This document shows positions 30,430-38,649 of a DNA stretch of 53,755 nt, one piece after another. This DNA is from an uncultured beta proteobacterium (GTDB taxonomy: Bacteria; Pseudomonadota; Gammaproteobacteria; Burkholderiales; Burkholderiaceae). The notes under the pieces were generated by a model. That model saw only the letters and a list, made by a program, of their open reading frames with translations, ran no database searches and was not told the DNA's origin. The DNA is taken from NCBI GenBank assembly GCA_903944725.1, contig CAJASX010000037.1, positions 1 to 53,755 on the forward strand, read 5' to 3'. A program made the translations under genes and the position numbers. How positions within the stretch are numbered: the first letter of the stretch is position 1; each line of letters opens with the position of its first letter.

Positions 30430-30645
30430 ATGACAGCGCGAATTGGGCTTTTTGCAGACTTACATAGTAATTTAGAAGCATATGAGGCTTGCATGCAACG
30501 TGCCAGCGAGCAGGGTGTAAACCGTCTGGTCTTGTTAGCTGATCTAGTGGGATACAACGCTGATTCCGTAGCAATTCTAGATCGTACGGCAATGACTAAG
30601 GTTGTCGAAGAATCGCCCTGCAGTGTTCATATCGTGGGAACTTAA
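30430..30645 (+). pseudogene. Truncated calcineurin-like metallophosphoesterase
   Basis: A 71-codon frame begins MTARIGLFADLHSNLEAYEA after GAAGGG. It keeps the first metal motif D-x-H (ADLHSN) and LVLLADLVGYNAD, which in full-length YfcE-like phosphoesterases reads GDxVGY; here the Gly is Ala. The frame then stops before the GNHD motif and the rest of the domain (normally over 200 residues). The next gene begins four bases later, so the 3' part is deleted. It probably encodes no active enzyme. Confidence 0.75.
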
Positions 30646-30648
30646 ATA

Positions 30649-31431
30649 GTGAGCCAAATCGATCCTCCTAATGAGCCCCTAAAAAATAGTGGCCTACTCG
30701 AAAAAGTACGGGTTTCTAAATTATTGTCAGAGCTAGGCTTGTGCTCGCGCCGTGAAGCCGATGGATATATCGAACAAGGCTTAGTGACTGTTGATGGTGA
30801 ATTGGTGGCAGAACTCGGTACGCGGGCCTTTCGACATCAAAAAATCGAATTACGCTTAGCGGCGCAAAAACAGCAAGAGGCACGTGTCACGGTTATTTTA
30901 AATAAGCCAATTGGCTTTATTTCGCATTTAGATGATGATCAAGCTTATCAGCCTGCAGCGTCCCTCATTACAGCCCAACATTATTTTACAAATCCACTAG
31001 AGCCCGATCGTTGTGGGCGTTTTAATACTCGCGGTCTCGCCCCAGCTGGCCGGCTTGATATCGATTCCACTGGCATGCTGGTATTAACTCAAGATGGTCG
31101 CATTGCCAAGCTACTGGTTGGTGAAGATAGTCCGATTGAAAAAGAATATCTTGTACGTGTAACTGGCAAGTTATCAGCTGCTGGTCTTGAACAGCTTAAC
31201 CATGGCTTATCACTAGACGGACAATTACTTAAGCGCGCTAAAGTAAGCTGGCAAAATGAAGATCAGTTGCGTTTTGTTCTACGTGAGGGGCGCAAAAGGC
31301 AAATTCGTCGCATGTGCGAACTAGTCGAGCTTCAAGTGCTTGCCTTAAAGCGTATTCGGATTGGGCAGATTAGCTTAGGGTCCCTGCCTTTGGGGCAATG
31401 GCGCTACCTCAAAGTAGGCGAGCGGTTTTAA
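30649..31431 (+). CDS. rluF: RluF-like 23S rRNA pseudouridine synthase
   Basis: The 260-residue protein has an N-terminal S4 RNA-binding domain (VRVSKLLSELGLCSRREAD), then a RsuA/RluB/E/F catalytic domain with ILNKPIGF and catalytic Asp137 in GRLDIDSTGMLVL, and the C-terminal EGRKRQIRRMCELV. SRREAD and GLAPAGRLD favour RluF/RluB-type enzymes; RluF modifies position 2604 of 23S rRNA. Start is GTG with GGAA upstream. It directly follows the broken phosphoesterase. Confidence 0.82.
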   Translation: MSQIDPPNEPLKNSGLLEKVRVSKLLSELGLCSRREADGYIEQGLVTVDGELVAELGTRAFRHQKIELRLAAQKQQEARVTVILNKPIGFISHLDDDQAYQPAASLITAQHYFTNPLEPDRCGRFNTRGLAPAGRLDIDSTGMLVLTQDGRIAKLLVGEDSPIEKEYLVRVTGKLSAAGLEQLNHGLSLDGQLLKRAKVSWQNEDQLRFVLREGRKRQIRRMCELVELQVLALKRIRIGQISLGSLPLGQWRYLKVGERF

Positions 31432-31493
31432 TTCCAGTCTCGATACACTGGCACTTATAATAGGCGCTGTTCTGATATTCCAAAGATAGCGCC
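31432..31493 (+). promoter_or_regulatory. prfC promoter with adjacent perfect inverted repeat
   Basis: A perfect -10 TATAAT (31456-31461) is preceded at 18 bases by a weak -35 TTCCAG (31432-31437). A GC-rich discriminator GGCGCT (31463-31468) follows and is repeated inverted as AGCGCC (31488-31493), just two bases before the proposed ATC start codon of prfC. The predicted transcription start (around 31468) would exclude most of the left arm from the RNA, so the repeat may act as a DNA operator or, if initiation is earlier, as a start-site hairpin. Confidence 0.5.
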
Positions 31494-31495
31494 CC

Positions 31496-33124
31496 ATCGA
31501 AACACTTTCTTCCAGCAGCACGGCCGCAGAAGTTCAACGGCGTCGTAGCTTTGCTATTATTTCGCACCCCGATGCGGGGAAAACCACTCTAACTGAAAAA
31601 TTGTTGCTGTATGCGGGCGCAATTCAAATTGCCGGTAGTGTTAAAGCACGTAAAGCCAGTCGGCATGCTACTTCCGATTGGATGGAAATTGAAAAGCAAC
31701 GGGGCATTTCTGTGGCAAGCTCGGTAATGCAAATGGAATATCGGGATTGCATTATTAATCTACTCGATACCCCAGGCCACCAAGATTTTTCGGAAGACAC
31801 TTATCGGGTATTAACTGCAGTTGATTCAGCCTTAATGGTCATTGATGCTGCCAATGGTGTGGAGGCACAAACGCTGCGCTTACTGGAAGTTTGTCGAGCC
31901 CGTAATACACCCCTAGTAACCTTTATCAACAAAATGGACCGCGAAGTAAAAAGCCCTCTTGACCTGGTGGATGAAATTGAAACCGCCCTAGGTATGGCGG
32001 TGGCGCCTTTTACTTGGCCAGTTGGTATGGGAAAATCCTTTGCAGGGGTGATTGATATTGCCCAATCTAAAATGCGTTTGTTTAAAGCTGGTGAAGATCG
32101 AGTTTCTGAAAGTAGTAATACCTTAATTGATATTCATGATCCTGAATTAAAAAAACGCTTGGGAAGTGATCTCGAAGAAGCCCTCGCAGCAGTTGATTTA
32201 ATTCGTCACGCAATGCCAGCTTTTGATCGTACGGCGTTTTTAGCCGGCAAACAGTCGCCAGTTTTCTTTGGCTCAGCAATTAATAATTTTGGTGTACGCG
32301 AAATTCTTAATACTTTAGTTGAGCTTGCACCAGCCCCTGGGTCTCGCAAGGCATTGCAACGTGAAGTAGAACCTGCAGAGCCAAAATTTTCGGCGATGGT
32401 ATTTAAAATTCAAGCCAATATGGATCCAGCTCATCGTGACCGAGTGGCCTTTTTACGTATTTGTTCGGGTCACTTTAAACGGGGTATGCGCTTAAAAATT
32501 TGTCGCAATGGCAAAGAAATTCGTACCAATAATGCTCTCTCATTTTTATCGCAACGCCGCGATATTTTGGATGAGGCCTTTCCAGGCGATATTATTGGCT
32601 TGCCAAATCATGGGCTCTTGCGTTTAGGTGATAGCTTAAGCGAAGGTGAAGAACTGCAATTTACAGGTTTGCCATTTTTTGCCCCAGAAATTTTTCGCAT
32701 GGTTGAGTCAGCTGACCCAATGCGCTCTAAACAATTGCGTATTGGCCTGATGCAATTAGGCGAGGAGGGTGCCATTCAGGTTTTTCGACCGATTGCTGGT
32801 GGTCCAATGTTGTTAGGTGCTTTTGGGCAATTGCAATTTGAGGTTGTTAGTCATCGCTTAAAAAGTGAATATGGGGCAGAGGTGCGCTTACTACCTGCTC
32901 GATTTAATTTGGCTCGCTGGATTAGCTCTGAAGACCCACTTATCTTAAAAAAATTTATTCTAGAAAATTCTCACCGCATAGCCGAGGATGTAGTTAACGC
33001 GCCAGTTTTTCTAGCTGCTCATAAATCTGAGCTAGATGTTGCTCAACAACGCTGGGAATTTATTCGTTTTCATGCTTTACGTGAACATGCTGGCCTGATT
33101 TACCAGTCTGCACTAGCGGGATAA
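31496..33124 (+). CDS. prfC: Peptide chain release factor 3, apparent ATC start
   Basis: Translational GTPase that recycles RF1/RF2. The frame has the G1 motif SHPDAGKTT, GISV, DTPGH and NKMD, then domains II and III, and ends at normal length (542 residues; E. coli 529). The conserved N-terminus (EVQRRRSFAIISHPDAGKT) lies upstream of the first TTG at 31601, which would remove the P-loop. The frame is open back to a stop at 31487 and contains no ATG, GTG or TTG there; ATC at 31496 (product start IETLSSS, read as Met) is the best candidate. Confidence 0.9.
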   Translation: METLSSSSTAAEVQRRRSFAIISHPDAGKTTLTEKLLLYAGAIQIAGSVKARKASRHATSDWMEIEKQRGISVASSVMQMEYRDCIINLLDTPGHQDFSEDTYRVLTAVDSALMVIDAANGVEAQTLRLLEVCRARNTPLVTFINKMDREVKSPLDLVDEIETALGMAVAPFTWPVGMGKSFAGVIDIAQSKMRLFKAGEDRVSESSNTLIDIHDPELKKRLGSDLEEALAAVDLIRHAMPAFDRTAFLAGKQSPVFFGSAINNFGVREILNTLVELAPAPGSRKALQREVEPAEPKFSAMVFKIQANMDPAHRDRVAFLRICSGHFKRGMRLKICRNGKEIRTNNALSFLSQRRDILDEAFPGDIIGLPNHGLLRLGDSLSEGEELQFTGLPFFAPEIFRMVESADPMRSKQLRIGLMQLGEEGAIQVFRPIAGGPMLLGAFGQLQFEVVSHRLKSEYGAEVRLLPARFNLARWISSEDPLILKKFILENSHRIAEDVVNAPVFLAAHKSELDVAQQRWEFIRFHALREHAGLIYQSALAG

Positions 33125-33152
33125 ATGCAACTTTATTTGGGCGCCACCCAAC

Positions 33153-34049
33153 TCACGAGCGCTCCTGAATTCTGGCTTTGATGATGGGCCAATACATATT
33201 TATTCCTAAACCAGCAATAACTAAGGTGGCTGCCGTTATTTTCCATAATGGTAAAGGCTCGCCCAAGAAAACTGCGGCTGAGCCAATACCTAATACTGGG
33301 ATTAAAAGCGATATCGGCGATACTACTGCAGCAGGATGTCTCGCTAAAAGCCATCCCCAAGCAGCAAAACCAAACAAGGTATTGCCCCAAGACTGCCACA
33401 AGATAGCAGCCCACAGCGAACCATTAAGCCCTTCTAAACTAGCGTGAATTAAATCCCATCCCTCAAATATCAAGGATAAAATAATTAATGGAATAACGCT
33501 GAAGATACTCGACCAAACTACATAGGACAGCATATTTACTTTTCCTGCATTGCGACTTATGGTGTTACCAAACCCCCAAGATAAGGCGCCAAGTAAGACT
33601 AAGGCCAGCCCTAAAAAATCGGTATTTTGATCAGTATGCCCAGCAATAATGCCCAAGCCTGTTAAACAAACTAATAAAGCAATGAGTTGAAATTGGGCAA
33701 TCTGCTCTCGCGCAAAATACATTGCTAAGCCAATTGTAAAAAATGCTTGGCTTTGTACTATCAAAGAAGATAATCCAGCCGAAATATGGCTTTGCACGGC
33801 AATATATAAAAGACCAAATTGTCCTACGCCAATAAAAAATCCATATGCTGCCAAGTTAAGCCAAGAGACCTTTGGCTTAGGCAAAAAAAAGATTGCTGGC
33901 AATAAGGCAAAGGTAAACCGTAGTGCAGCAAATAATAAAGGCGGCAAATCAAAGAGGGCAAGTTTAATTACTACAAAATTACTACCCCAAACCGCCACCA
34001 CTGCTAAAGCCAAAAGAAAATGGCTCAGTGGCATTTTTTCATTACCCAT
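33153..34049 (-). CDS. EamA/DMT-family exporter
   Basis: The 298-residue inner-membrane protein has ten hydrophobic segments in two EamA repeats. The N-terminal VVAVWGSNFVVIKLAL and the second-half PLLIP-like SLLIPVLGIGSAAVFLGEPL match the EamA (cysteine/O-acetylserine exporter) group. It overlaps the GMC oxidoreductase stop by eight bases and is expressed with it. Substrate is not known; amino-acid export is a family-based guess. Confidence 0.85.
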   Translation of the reverse strand: MGNEKMPLSHFLLALAVVAVWGSNFVVIKLALFDLPPLLFAALRFTFALLPAIFFLPKPKVSWLNLAAYGFFIGVGQFGLLYIAVQSHISAGLSSLIVQSQAFFTIGLAMYFAREQIAQFQLIALLVCLTGLGIIAGHTDQNTDFLGLALVLLGALSWGFGNTISRNAGKVNMLSYVVWSSIFSVIPLIILSLIFEGWDLIHASLEGLNGSLWAAILWQSWGNTLFGFAAWGWLLARHPAAVVSPISLLIPVLGIGSAAVFLGEPLPLWKITAATLVIAGLGINMYWPIIKARIQERS

Positions 34050-35664
34050 TGAGTGACTTTTTTTGAAGTAACTCGGCTAGACGTTCAGCAATCATCATAG
34101 TTGGTGCCGCTGTATTGCCAGAGGTGATATAGGGCATTGCCGAGGCATCGGCTACCCGTAAATTGGCAATGCCGTGAACCCTAAGTTCAGCATCTAAAAC
34201 AGCCTGTGGGTCCTGCTTTGCGCCCATTTTGCAAGTACCCACGGGATGAAAAATAGTTGTGCCAATATCACGGGCTGCGCTAATTAATTCAGCATTACTT
34301 TGGAATTGTGTGCCGGGCTTATATTCTTCGGGTTGAAATGGCTGAAAAGCAGTACTAGCTACAATTTTTCTAGTTAATGCTAAAGATTCTGCGGCAACCT
34401 TGCAATCTTCTGCGGTTGACAAGTAATTAGTGGTAATTACTGGCGCCGCATTGCAATCAATTGAGCTAATGTGTACGCTACCTCTAGAGGTGGGTCTTAA
34501 ATTACATACGCTTGCTGTAAATGCATTGAAGTCATGTAAATTTTCACCAAATTTTTCGAGTGATAAGGGCTGTACATGGTATTCCAAATTTGCCCGCTTT
34601 TGCCCAGAAGAGCTATAGGCAAAGGCACCTAATTGCGAGGGTGCCATGGCCATTGGGCCTGAGCGCCTGAAGAGATACTCTAGCCCAATCATTGCCTTAC
34701 CCCAAATCGACTTAGCTTTGGTGTTAAGGGTTCTAAGACCTTTAATTTTATAAATCATCCGTAACTGCAAATGATCTTGCAGATTTTCGCCCACCCCTGG
34801 CAAATCTACTTGAATTGGAATTCCTAGTTGTTGTAGACGGTGAGCTGCGCCAATGCCAGAGCGTTCTAAAATTTGTACACTACCAATTGCGCCAGCACAT
34901 AAGATGGTTTCCTCGGTACAGGTTACGGTTTGCAAAATATGATTATGCCTAAATTGCACTCCTTCACAATGCTTAGTATTTGAATTAATAGTAATTTTTT
35001 GTACTAAAGCCTGAGAAATAATATGCAGATTTTTTCTTTTAGCTGCATCTTTTAAAAATGCTCGGGCCGTATTTAAGCGCCAACCTGCCTTTTGATTAAC
35101 ATCAAAATAACCAACCCCAAAATTATCGCCACGGTTAAAGTCTTCACTTGCTGGAATACCTTGCTCTTGAGCCGCTTTTTTAAACACCTCTAAGATTGGC
35201 CAGCGCAAGCGTTGCTGCTCTACCCGCCATTCGCCACCAACTCCATGCCAGTTATTTTTACCGCCAAAGTAATCTTCAAATGCTTGGTATCTTTTTAGGG
35301 CAGCTTGCCAGCCCCAGGCAGTATCACCTGTTACTTGTGACCATAAATCATAATCTTCAGACTGACCACGCATATAAATCATGCCGTTAATGGAAGATGA
35401 GCCACCCAGTACTTTTCCGCGGGGATAAATTAAGCTGCGGCCATTTAAACCTTGGTCGGGGGCTGTACGAAAACGCCAATCAGTGCGGGGGTTATCAATA
35501 CAATACAAATATCCTACTGGTATATGTATCCAAAGGTAATCGTCTTTTTCACCCGCCTCTAATAATAAAACTGTTTTTGCAGCATTTTCACTTAAGCGTT
35601 TTGCCAACAAACAACCAGCACTACCAGCGCCGACAATAATGTAATCGTATTTTTTATGTAACAC
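34042..35664 (-). CDS. GMC-family FAD oxidoreductase (choline dehydrogenase-like)
   Basis: FAD-dependent alcohol oxidoreductase of the glucose-methanol-choline family. The 540-residue protein has the N-terminal dinucleotide fold IIVGAGSAGCLLA, the GMC signature 1 (PRGKVLGGSSSINGMIYMRG in part), signature 2 GAIGSVQILERSGIG and the C-terminal active-site segment FHPVGTCKMG with SGNTAAPTMMIAERLAE. Substrate cannot be told: the family covers choline and many alcohols, and no betaine-aldehyde dehydrogenase lies beside it. It heads a two-gene unit with the EamA exporter. Confidence 0.9.
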   Translation of the reverse strand: MLHKKYDYIIVGAGSAGCLLAKRLSENAAKTVLLLEAGEKDDYLWIHIPVGYLYCIDNPRTDWRFRTAPDQGLNGRSLIYPRGKVLGGSSSINGMIYMRGQSEDYDLWSQVTGDTAWGWQAALKRYQAFEDYFGGKNNWHGVGGEWRVEQQRLRWPILEVFKKAAQEQGIPASEDFNRGDNFGVGYFDVNQKAGWRLNTARAFLKDAAKRKNLHIISQALVQKITINSNTKHCEGVQFRHNHILQTVTCTEETILCAGAIGSVQILERSGIGAAHRLQQLGIPIQVDLPGVGENLQDHLQLRMIYKIKGLRTLNTKAKSIWGKAMIGLEYLFRRSGPMAMAPSQLGAFAYSSSGQKRANLEYHVQPLSLEKFGENLHDFNAFTASVCNLRPTSRGSVHISSIDCNAAPVITTNYLSTAEDCKVAAESLALTRKIVASTAFQPFQPEEYKPGTQFQSNAELISAARDIGTTIFHPVGTCKMGAKQDPQAVLDAELRVHGIANLRVADASAMPYITSGNTAAPTMMIAERLAELLQKKSLNG

Positions 35665-35728
35665 GTAATTAATTTAATTTACTTAGTAACCATTTTTAAT
35701 ATTTAAGACCACTAGCAATCTGCTTAAG

Positions 35729-35965
35729 TTAATTGCAATTAAAAATATTAATAAACTGGCTATCATTTTCTTTAAATGAAGCTTTTTTGCCATATTGCTG
35801 ACAATACGCATTAGCTTGCTGAGTTAATCTCTCCATCGATTCGGTGCCGCTACTAATTAGGGTTACTTGGTTTGAGTTAGATGCATTGGTAACAATATTG
35901 GCACAAGCTGTAAGCCCCATAGCGCATAAGCTACACGTACTAATTATTATTATTAATTGCTTCAT
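35729..35965 (-). CDS. Small lipoprotein of unknown function
   Basis: Not assigned. The 78-residue protein has a lipoprotein signal peptide (MKQLIIIISTCSLCAMGLTAC) with the lipobox LTAC, so the mature protein would start at Cys21. The mature part has two more Cys (in AYCQQYG and FNCN), which could form a disulfide. AAGGATATAA lies upstream of the ATG. It stands alone between the GMC gene and the small plus-strand membrane gene. Confidence 0.7.
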   Translation of the reverse strand: MKQLIIIISTCSLCAMGLTACANIVTNASNSNQVTLISSGTESMERLTQQANAYCQQYGKKASFKENDSQFINIFNCN

Positions 35966-36053
35966 TTATATCCTTTTCTACACCATCATGATGAATAGTA
36001 TTATTGTGCTAATGTGCGCAAGCTTACTCTAAATTAATTAATCAAGGCAGCAA

Positions 36054-36212
36054 ATGAAAAAATTGAGCAAAAAAGCGAAACTTACTATTGGCTGGACTAT
36101 TTTAATGACGGTAATCGGTACAGCTATTTTGCACCAGTTAGCTTTCTTTTTATTGGGCTGTATTTCAATTGCATTACTACTTATTGCTAATCAAATGGGC
36201 AAGTTAGATTAA
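36054..36212 (+). CDS. 52-residue membrane protein, unknown
   Basis: A short frame starts MKKLSKKAKLTIGWTILM and ends QMGKLD, with AAGGCAGCAA before the ATG. It has a basic N-terminus and two hydrophobic stretches separated by His-Gln (AILHQLAFF), so it looks like a small two-helix or bent single-helix membrane protein. Its stop overlaps the convergent crcB stop by four bases (36209-36212). Coding support is the Shine-Dalgarno and the clear membrane-protein composition; there is no family assignment. Confidence 0.6.
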   Translation: MKKLSKKAKLTIGWTILMTVIGTAILHQLAFFLLGCISIALLLIANQMGKLD

Positions 36213-36601
36213 TTTCGGCTAGGCACGAGCAAAAAACCAAGCCATAAAGCGACTAAGCCAACAAACACACTAGAAAAAACATAACTACTGGCAACTAAAA
36301 ATTCTTTCTCACGAATTAAATAAAATGTTTCAATACTAAAAGCAGAAAATGTTGTAAAACCGCCCATGATTCCAGTAATTAAAAATATACGCGATTGCGA
36401 TGAAAACATTTCAAATTTTAAAATGAGTCCTGCTAAAACGCCAATAACTAAACAGCCGATCACATTTACTAAAAAAGTACCTAAGGGGAAGCGCCAGTTG
36501 ATTGTTTGATCAAGTACAAAGCTAGATAACTTGTAACGGCAAACCGAACCAACAGCTCCACCTAGAGCCACTAAAATTATTGGTTGCGCTGCATCAAACA
36601 T
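36209..36601 (-). CDS. crcB: Fluoride channel CrcB/Fluc
   Basis: Small four-helix membrane channel that exports fluoride as a dual-topology dimer. The 130-residue protein has GGAVGSVCRYKLS, the GTFLVNVIGC motif with the conserved Asn, and the pore motif GFTTFSAFSIE with its Phe and Thr residues. No fluoride riboswitch pattern is seen in the short upstream region. Its 3' end overlaps a small convergent gene. Confidence 0.95.
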   Translation of the reverse strand: MFDAAQPIILVALGGAVGSVCRYKLSSFVLDQTINWRFPLGTFLVNVIGCLVIGVLAGLILKFEMFSSQSRIFLITGIMGGFTTFSAFSIETFYLIREKEFLVASSYVFSSVFVGLVALWLGFLLVPSRN

Positions 36602-36648
36602 AGGATTGGCTTGTAATTAGTATTGGTGTAGTATATAAAAAATATTTT

Positions 36649-37335
36649 TCATGCTATTTTTTGTAATAATGCTATTAATGAGGTGGCCTCATACGTTGGT
36701 TGGTTGCCAATTTCTTCAAACGGGTGTGCTTGCCGATTTACCCAAAAGGTGTCAAATCCAAACCATCCGGCACCCACCACGTCCCATGCATTACTAGAAA
36801 CAAATAAGACTTCCTGCTTTGACACTTGAAATTGGTCTAATAAAAGCTTGTAAGTTTGGGGTGCTGTTTTAAACAGCCTGGCATCTGCAACTGAAATAAT
36901 TTGATCTAGATAAGGGGCAAGCTGATTACTTTCAACAGCGGTGGCAAGCATCTCTTGACTGCCATTTGAAAGAATTGCGCTTTTGATGCCTGCGGCTTGG
37001 AGACCCTTTAGCACTTCTAAACTCTCAGAAAATGCTGCTAATTTGGCATACTGGCTCATTAGTTGCTCTTCCTTTTCTAGCGAGAGTGATAGGCCTAAGC
37101 GTTTGCAGGTATAGCGTAAGGCCCGTGTAGTAATTTCCCAAAACGATAGGTAATATTGGCTACCAGTTGGGTTGGGATCGCTGATAGTGACTAGACGGGT
37201 ATATTCAATTTGCCGCTCGCGCCATAGTTCTGTAAGCTGCTTACCCTTAGTGGGATAAATTGTCTCGGCCAGCTGGCCAATCGAGTAAACATCAAATAGA
37301 GTACCGTAGGCGTCAAAGGCAATTAATTTATACAT
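36649..37335 (-). CDS. HAD-superfamily hydrolase, haloacid dehalogenase type II-like
   Basis: Cytosolic hydrolase with a covalent Asp intermediate. The 228-residue protein has motif I FDAYGTLFDV (nucleophile Asp), motif II SAILSNGS, Lys in ARLFKTAPQTYKLLL and the motif IV region FVSSNAWDVVGAGWFGF. DAYGTLFDV and SSNAWDVVGA are characteristic of 2-haloacid dehalogenases. I start at the ATG at 37335, supported by AAGGA ten bases upstream, rather than a GTG at 37362. The natural substrate could be another 2-haloacid or an unrelated small molecule. Confidence 0.88.
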   Translation of the reverse strand: MYKLIAFDAYGTLFDVYSIGQLAETIYPTKGKQLTELWRERQIEYTRLVTISDPNPTGSQYYLSFWEITTRALRYTCKRLGLSLSLEKEEQLMSQYAKLAAFSESLEVLKGLQAAGIKSAILSNGSQEMLATAVESNQLAPYLDQIISVADARLFKTAPQTYKLLLDQFQVSKQEVLFVSSNAWDVVGAGWFGFDTFWVNRQAHPFEEIGNQPTYEATSLIALLQKIA

Positions 37336-37481
37336 TGGACTATTTTCCTTGATATGGCCCACTAAATGCTATTATTCTCGCCTGAGATCACCATCCTGTG
37401 CCCCCATGGGGGGATTAATCAAGCCTAACTTTCCAAGCTAGCCTTTCTTAAGCCATCGCTAATATTATTGAGGGCTTTTTT

Positions 37482-37787
37482 ATGGCTGTTGGACAAAACC
37501 AAAGAACTAGAAAAAATGATTCTATGCTCACTAAAACTGGGAAACCACGTTTAGGGCCTCTGAATCATGCGCAATTAACCAAGCTCATTGAATCATCAAC
37601 TAAACCTAAAGATAAAAATAAGCTAGCTCGTGCGCTTGCCAAGCAAAAGCCATCAGCAGCTACGCTTGCTGCTGCAACTCTCGCTGCGGCTGCGCCAATT
37701 GCTGAAGCTACACCGGTTGCTGAGACGGCGCCGGTTGTAGAAGCTGCACCAATTGCTGAATTACCACTAAACTCAGCCCCAGAGTAG
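37482..37787 (+). CDS. Basic protein with Ala/Pro/Glu repeat tail, unknown
   Basis: Not assigned. The 101-residue protein has a basic N-terminal half (GQNQRTRKNDSMLTKTGKPR, then GPLNHAQLTKLIESSTKPKD) and a low-complexity tail of six-residue units of the type P-[IV]-[AV]-E-[AT]-[AT] from about residue 70. The front half looks like a conserved short family; the tail is probably disordered and variable. GAGGG lies upstream of the ATG. It is convergent with the SRPBCC gene. Confidence 0.65.
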   Translation: MAVGQNQRTRKNDSMLTKTGKPRLGPLNHAQLTKLIESSTKPKDKNKLARALAKQKPSAATLAAATLAAAAPIAEATPVAETAPVVEAAPIAELPLNSAPE

Positions 37788-37807
37788 TTGCTTGGGGTTT
37801 TAAAATC

Positions 37808-38383
37808 CTAGTTGCAAGCTAAATAGGTTTTTGAATTATTTGCCAGGGCTTGTTTAGCAATTTCTATAAATTGCTGTTGTAATTCATTTTTAATATAACT
37901 ACTAATAATAAAATTGGGCACAATGGTATTGGGCTCGATAAAGCTACGATAGATAAAACTCGTGCCGACTTCATCTTTCTTTAAGCGCCAAGACCCTTTA
38001 AACATTTTGGCGTCACCGGCAATTTGCTTAAAGTCTGAACCAATAAATGGCAGCTCGGTATACTCAATGGTAGTTTTAACAATAACTGAAAAAAACAAAA
38101 TAGATTCGCTAATCGTACGATTGACGACGGCCACCGTTTCTGATTTACGGGTGACTACTGAGTCTAATACACCAGGGATTTTTTTTGCGGCTTCATAATC
38201 AGTTAAATAGCGAAATGCATCACAATTATTTAGCGGCGTCTTAAAGCTGGCATTAATTTCAAAGATATCACCTGTATTGCTCACATTTACCTTCACTTGA
38301 TGATCAAAACTTTGTGCAACGGCTGGCGCTTGTAGGCTGATAAACCACAATAGGGCTGATAAAAGTACGATGATAATTTTCAT
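37808..38383 (-). CDS. Exported SRPBCC/START-like protein
   Basis: The 191-residue protein has a signal peptide (MKIIIVLLSALLWFISLQAP, cleavage after AVA) and then a START/polyketide-cyclase-like fold: FEINASFKTPLNNCDAFRYL, YEAAKKIPGV, KTTIEYTELP and the C-terminal helix QQFIEIAKQALA. Such domains bind hydrophobic ligands; here it would do so in the periplasm. Two Cys (NNCDAF and YLACN) may form a disulfide. The ligand is unknown. Confidence 0.7.
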   Translation of the reverse strand: MKIIIVLLSALLWFISLQAPAVAQSFDHQVKVNVSNTGDIFEINASFKTPLNNCDAFRYLTDYEAAKKIPGVLDSVVTRKSETVAVVNRTISESILFFSVIVKTTIEYTELPFIGSDFKQIAGDAKMFKGSWRLKKDEVGTSFIYRSFIEPNTIVPNFIISSYIKNELQQQFIEIAKQALANNSKTYLACN

Positions 38384-38510
38384 TTTTTGGGCTATGTATA
38401 AATGTAGCTATTTTGTAAAGTAAGCTTTTCATTTTATTGAAAAATTTTGCATCTTGCTTAAATCAAAATTTTGGCGGTATAGTAAGGTCTAGCCTAAATT
38501 ACAATGGGGT

Positions 38511-38623
38511 GCTAGCATAGAATTTGCTTATTTTAGAGCTTGAAAGCTAGCATAGTTCGGGCCCCACAAATTTTGTATGATAAAAGAGTTAGAATAAACC
38601 GCTATACTTATTTAATGGTTTAT
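38511..38623. repeat. Intergenic direct and inverted repeats upstream of the UPF0114 gene
   Basis: GCTAGCATAG occurs twice (38511-38520 and 38546-38555), with outer complementary TGGGG and CCCCA, so the unit can fold into a long hairpin. Nearer the gene, ATAAACC (38594-38600) and GGTTTAT (38617-38623) form a perfect seven-base inverted repeat about 26 bases before the start codon, which could be an operator or a hairpin in the leader. Confidence 0.5.
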
Positions 38624-38649
38624 CAGGGCTAATTGCGACAAGGAAAAAA

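Noticed and set aside
31601..31603. TTG as the prfC start
   Set aside because: It would delete the GTP-binding P-loop, which is perfectly conserved just upstream in the same frame.
36602..36660. Fluoride riboswitch before crcB
   Set aside because: The upstream region is short and AT-rich and lacks the conserved GGxGATGG and CGCC-type blocks.
37395..37440. CCCCCATGGGGGG palindrome as a regulatory site or start codon
   Set aside because: The palindrome is short, the frame from its ATG ends after 11 codons, and no gene start fits.
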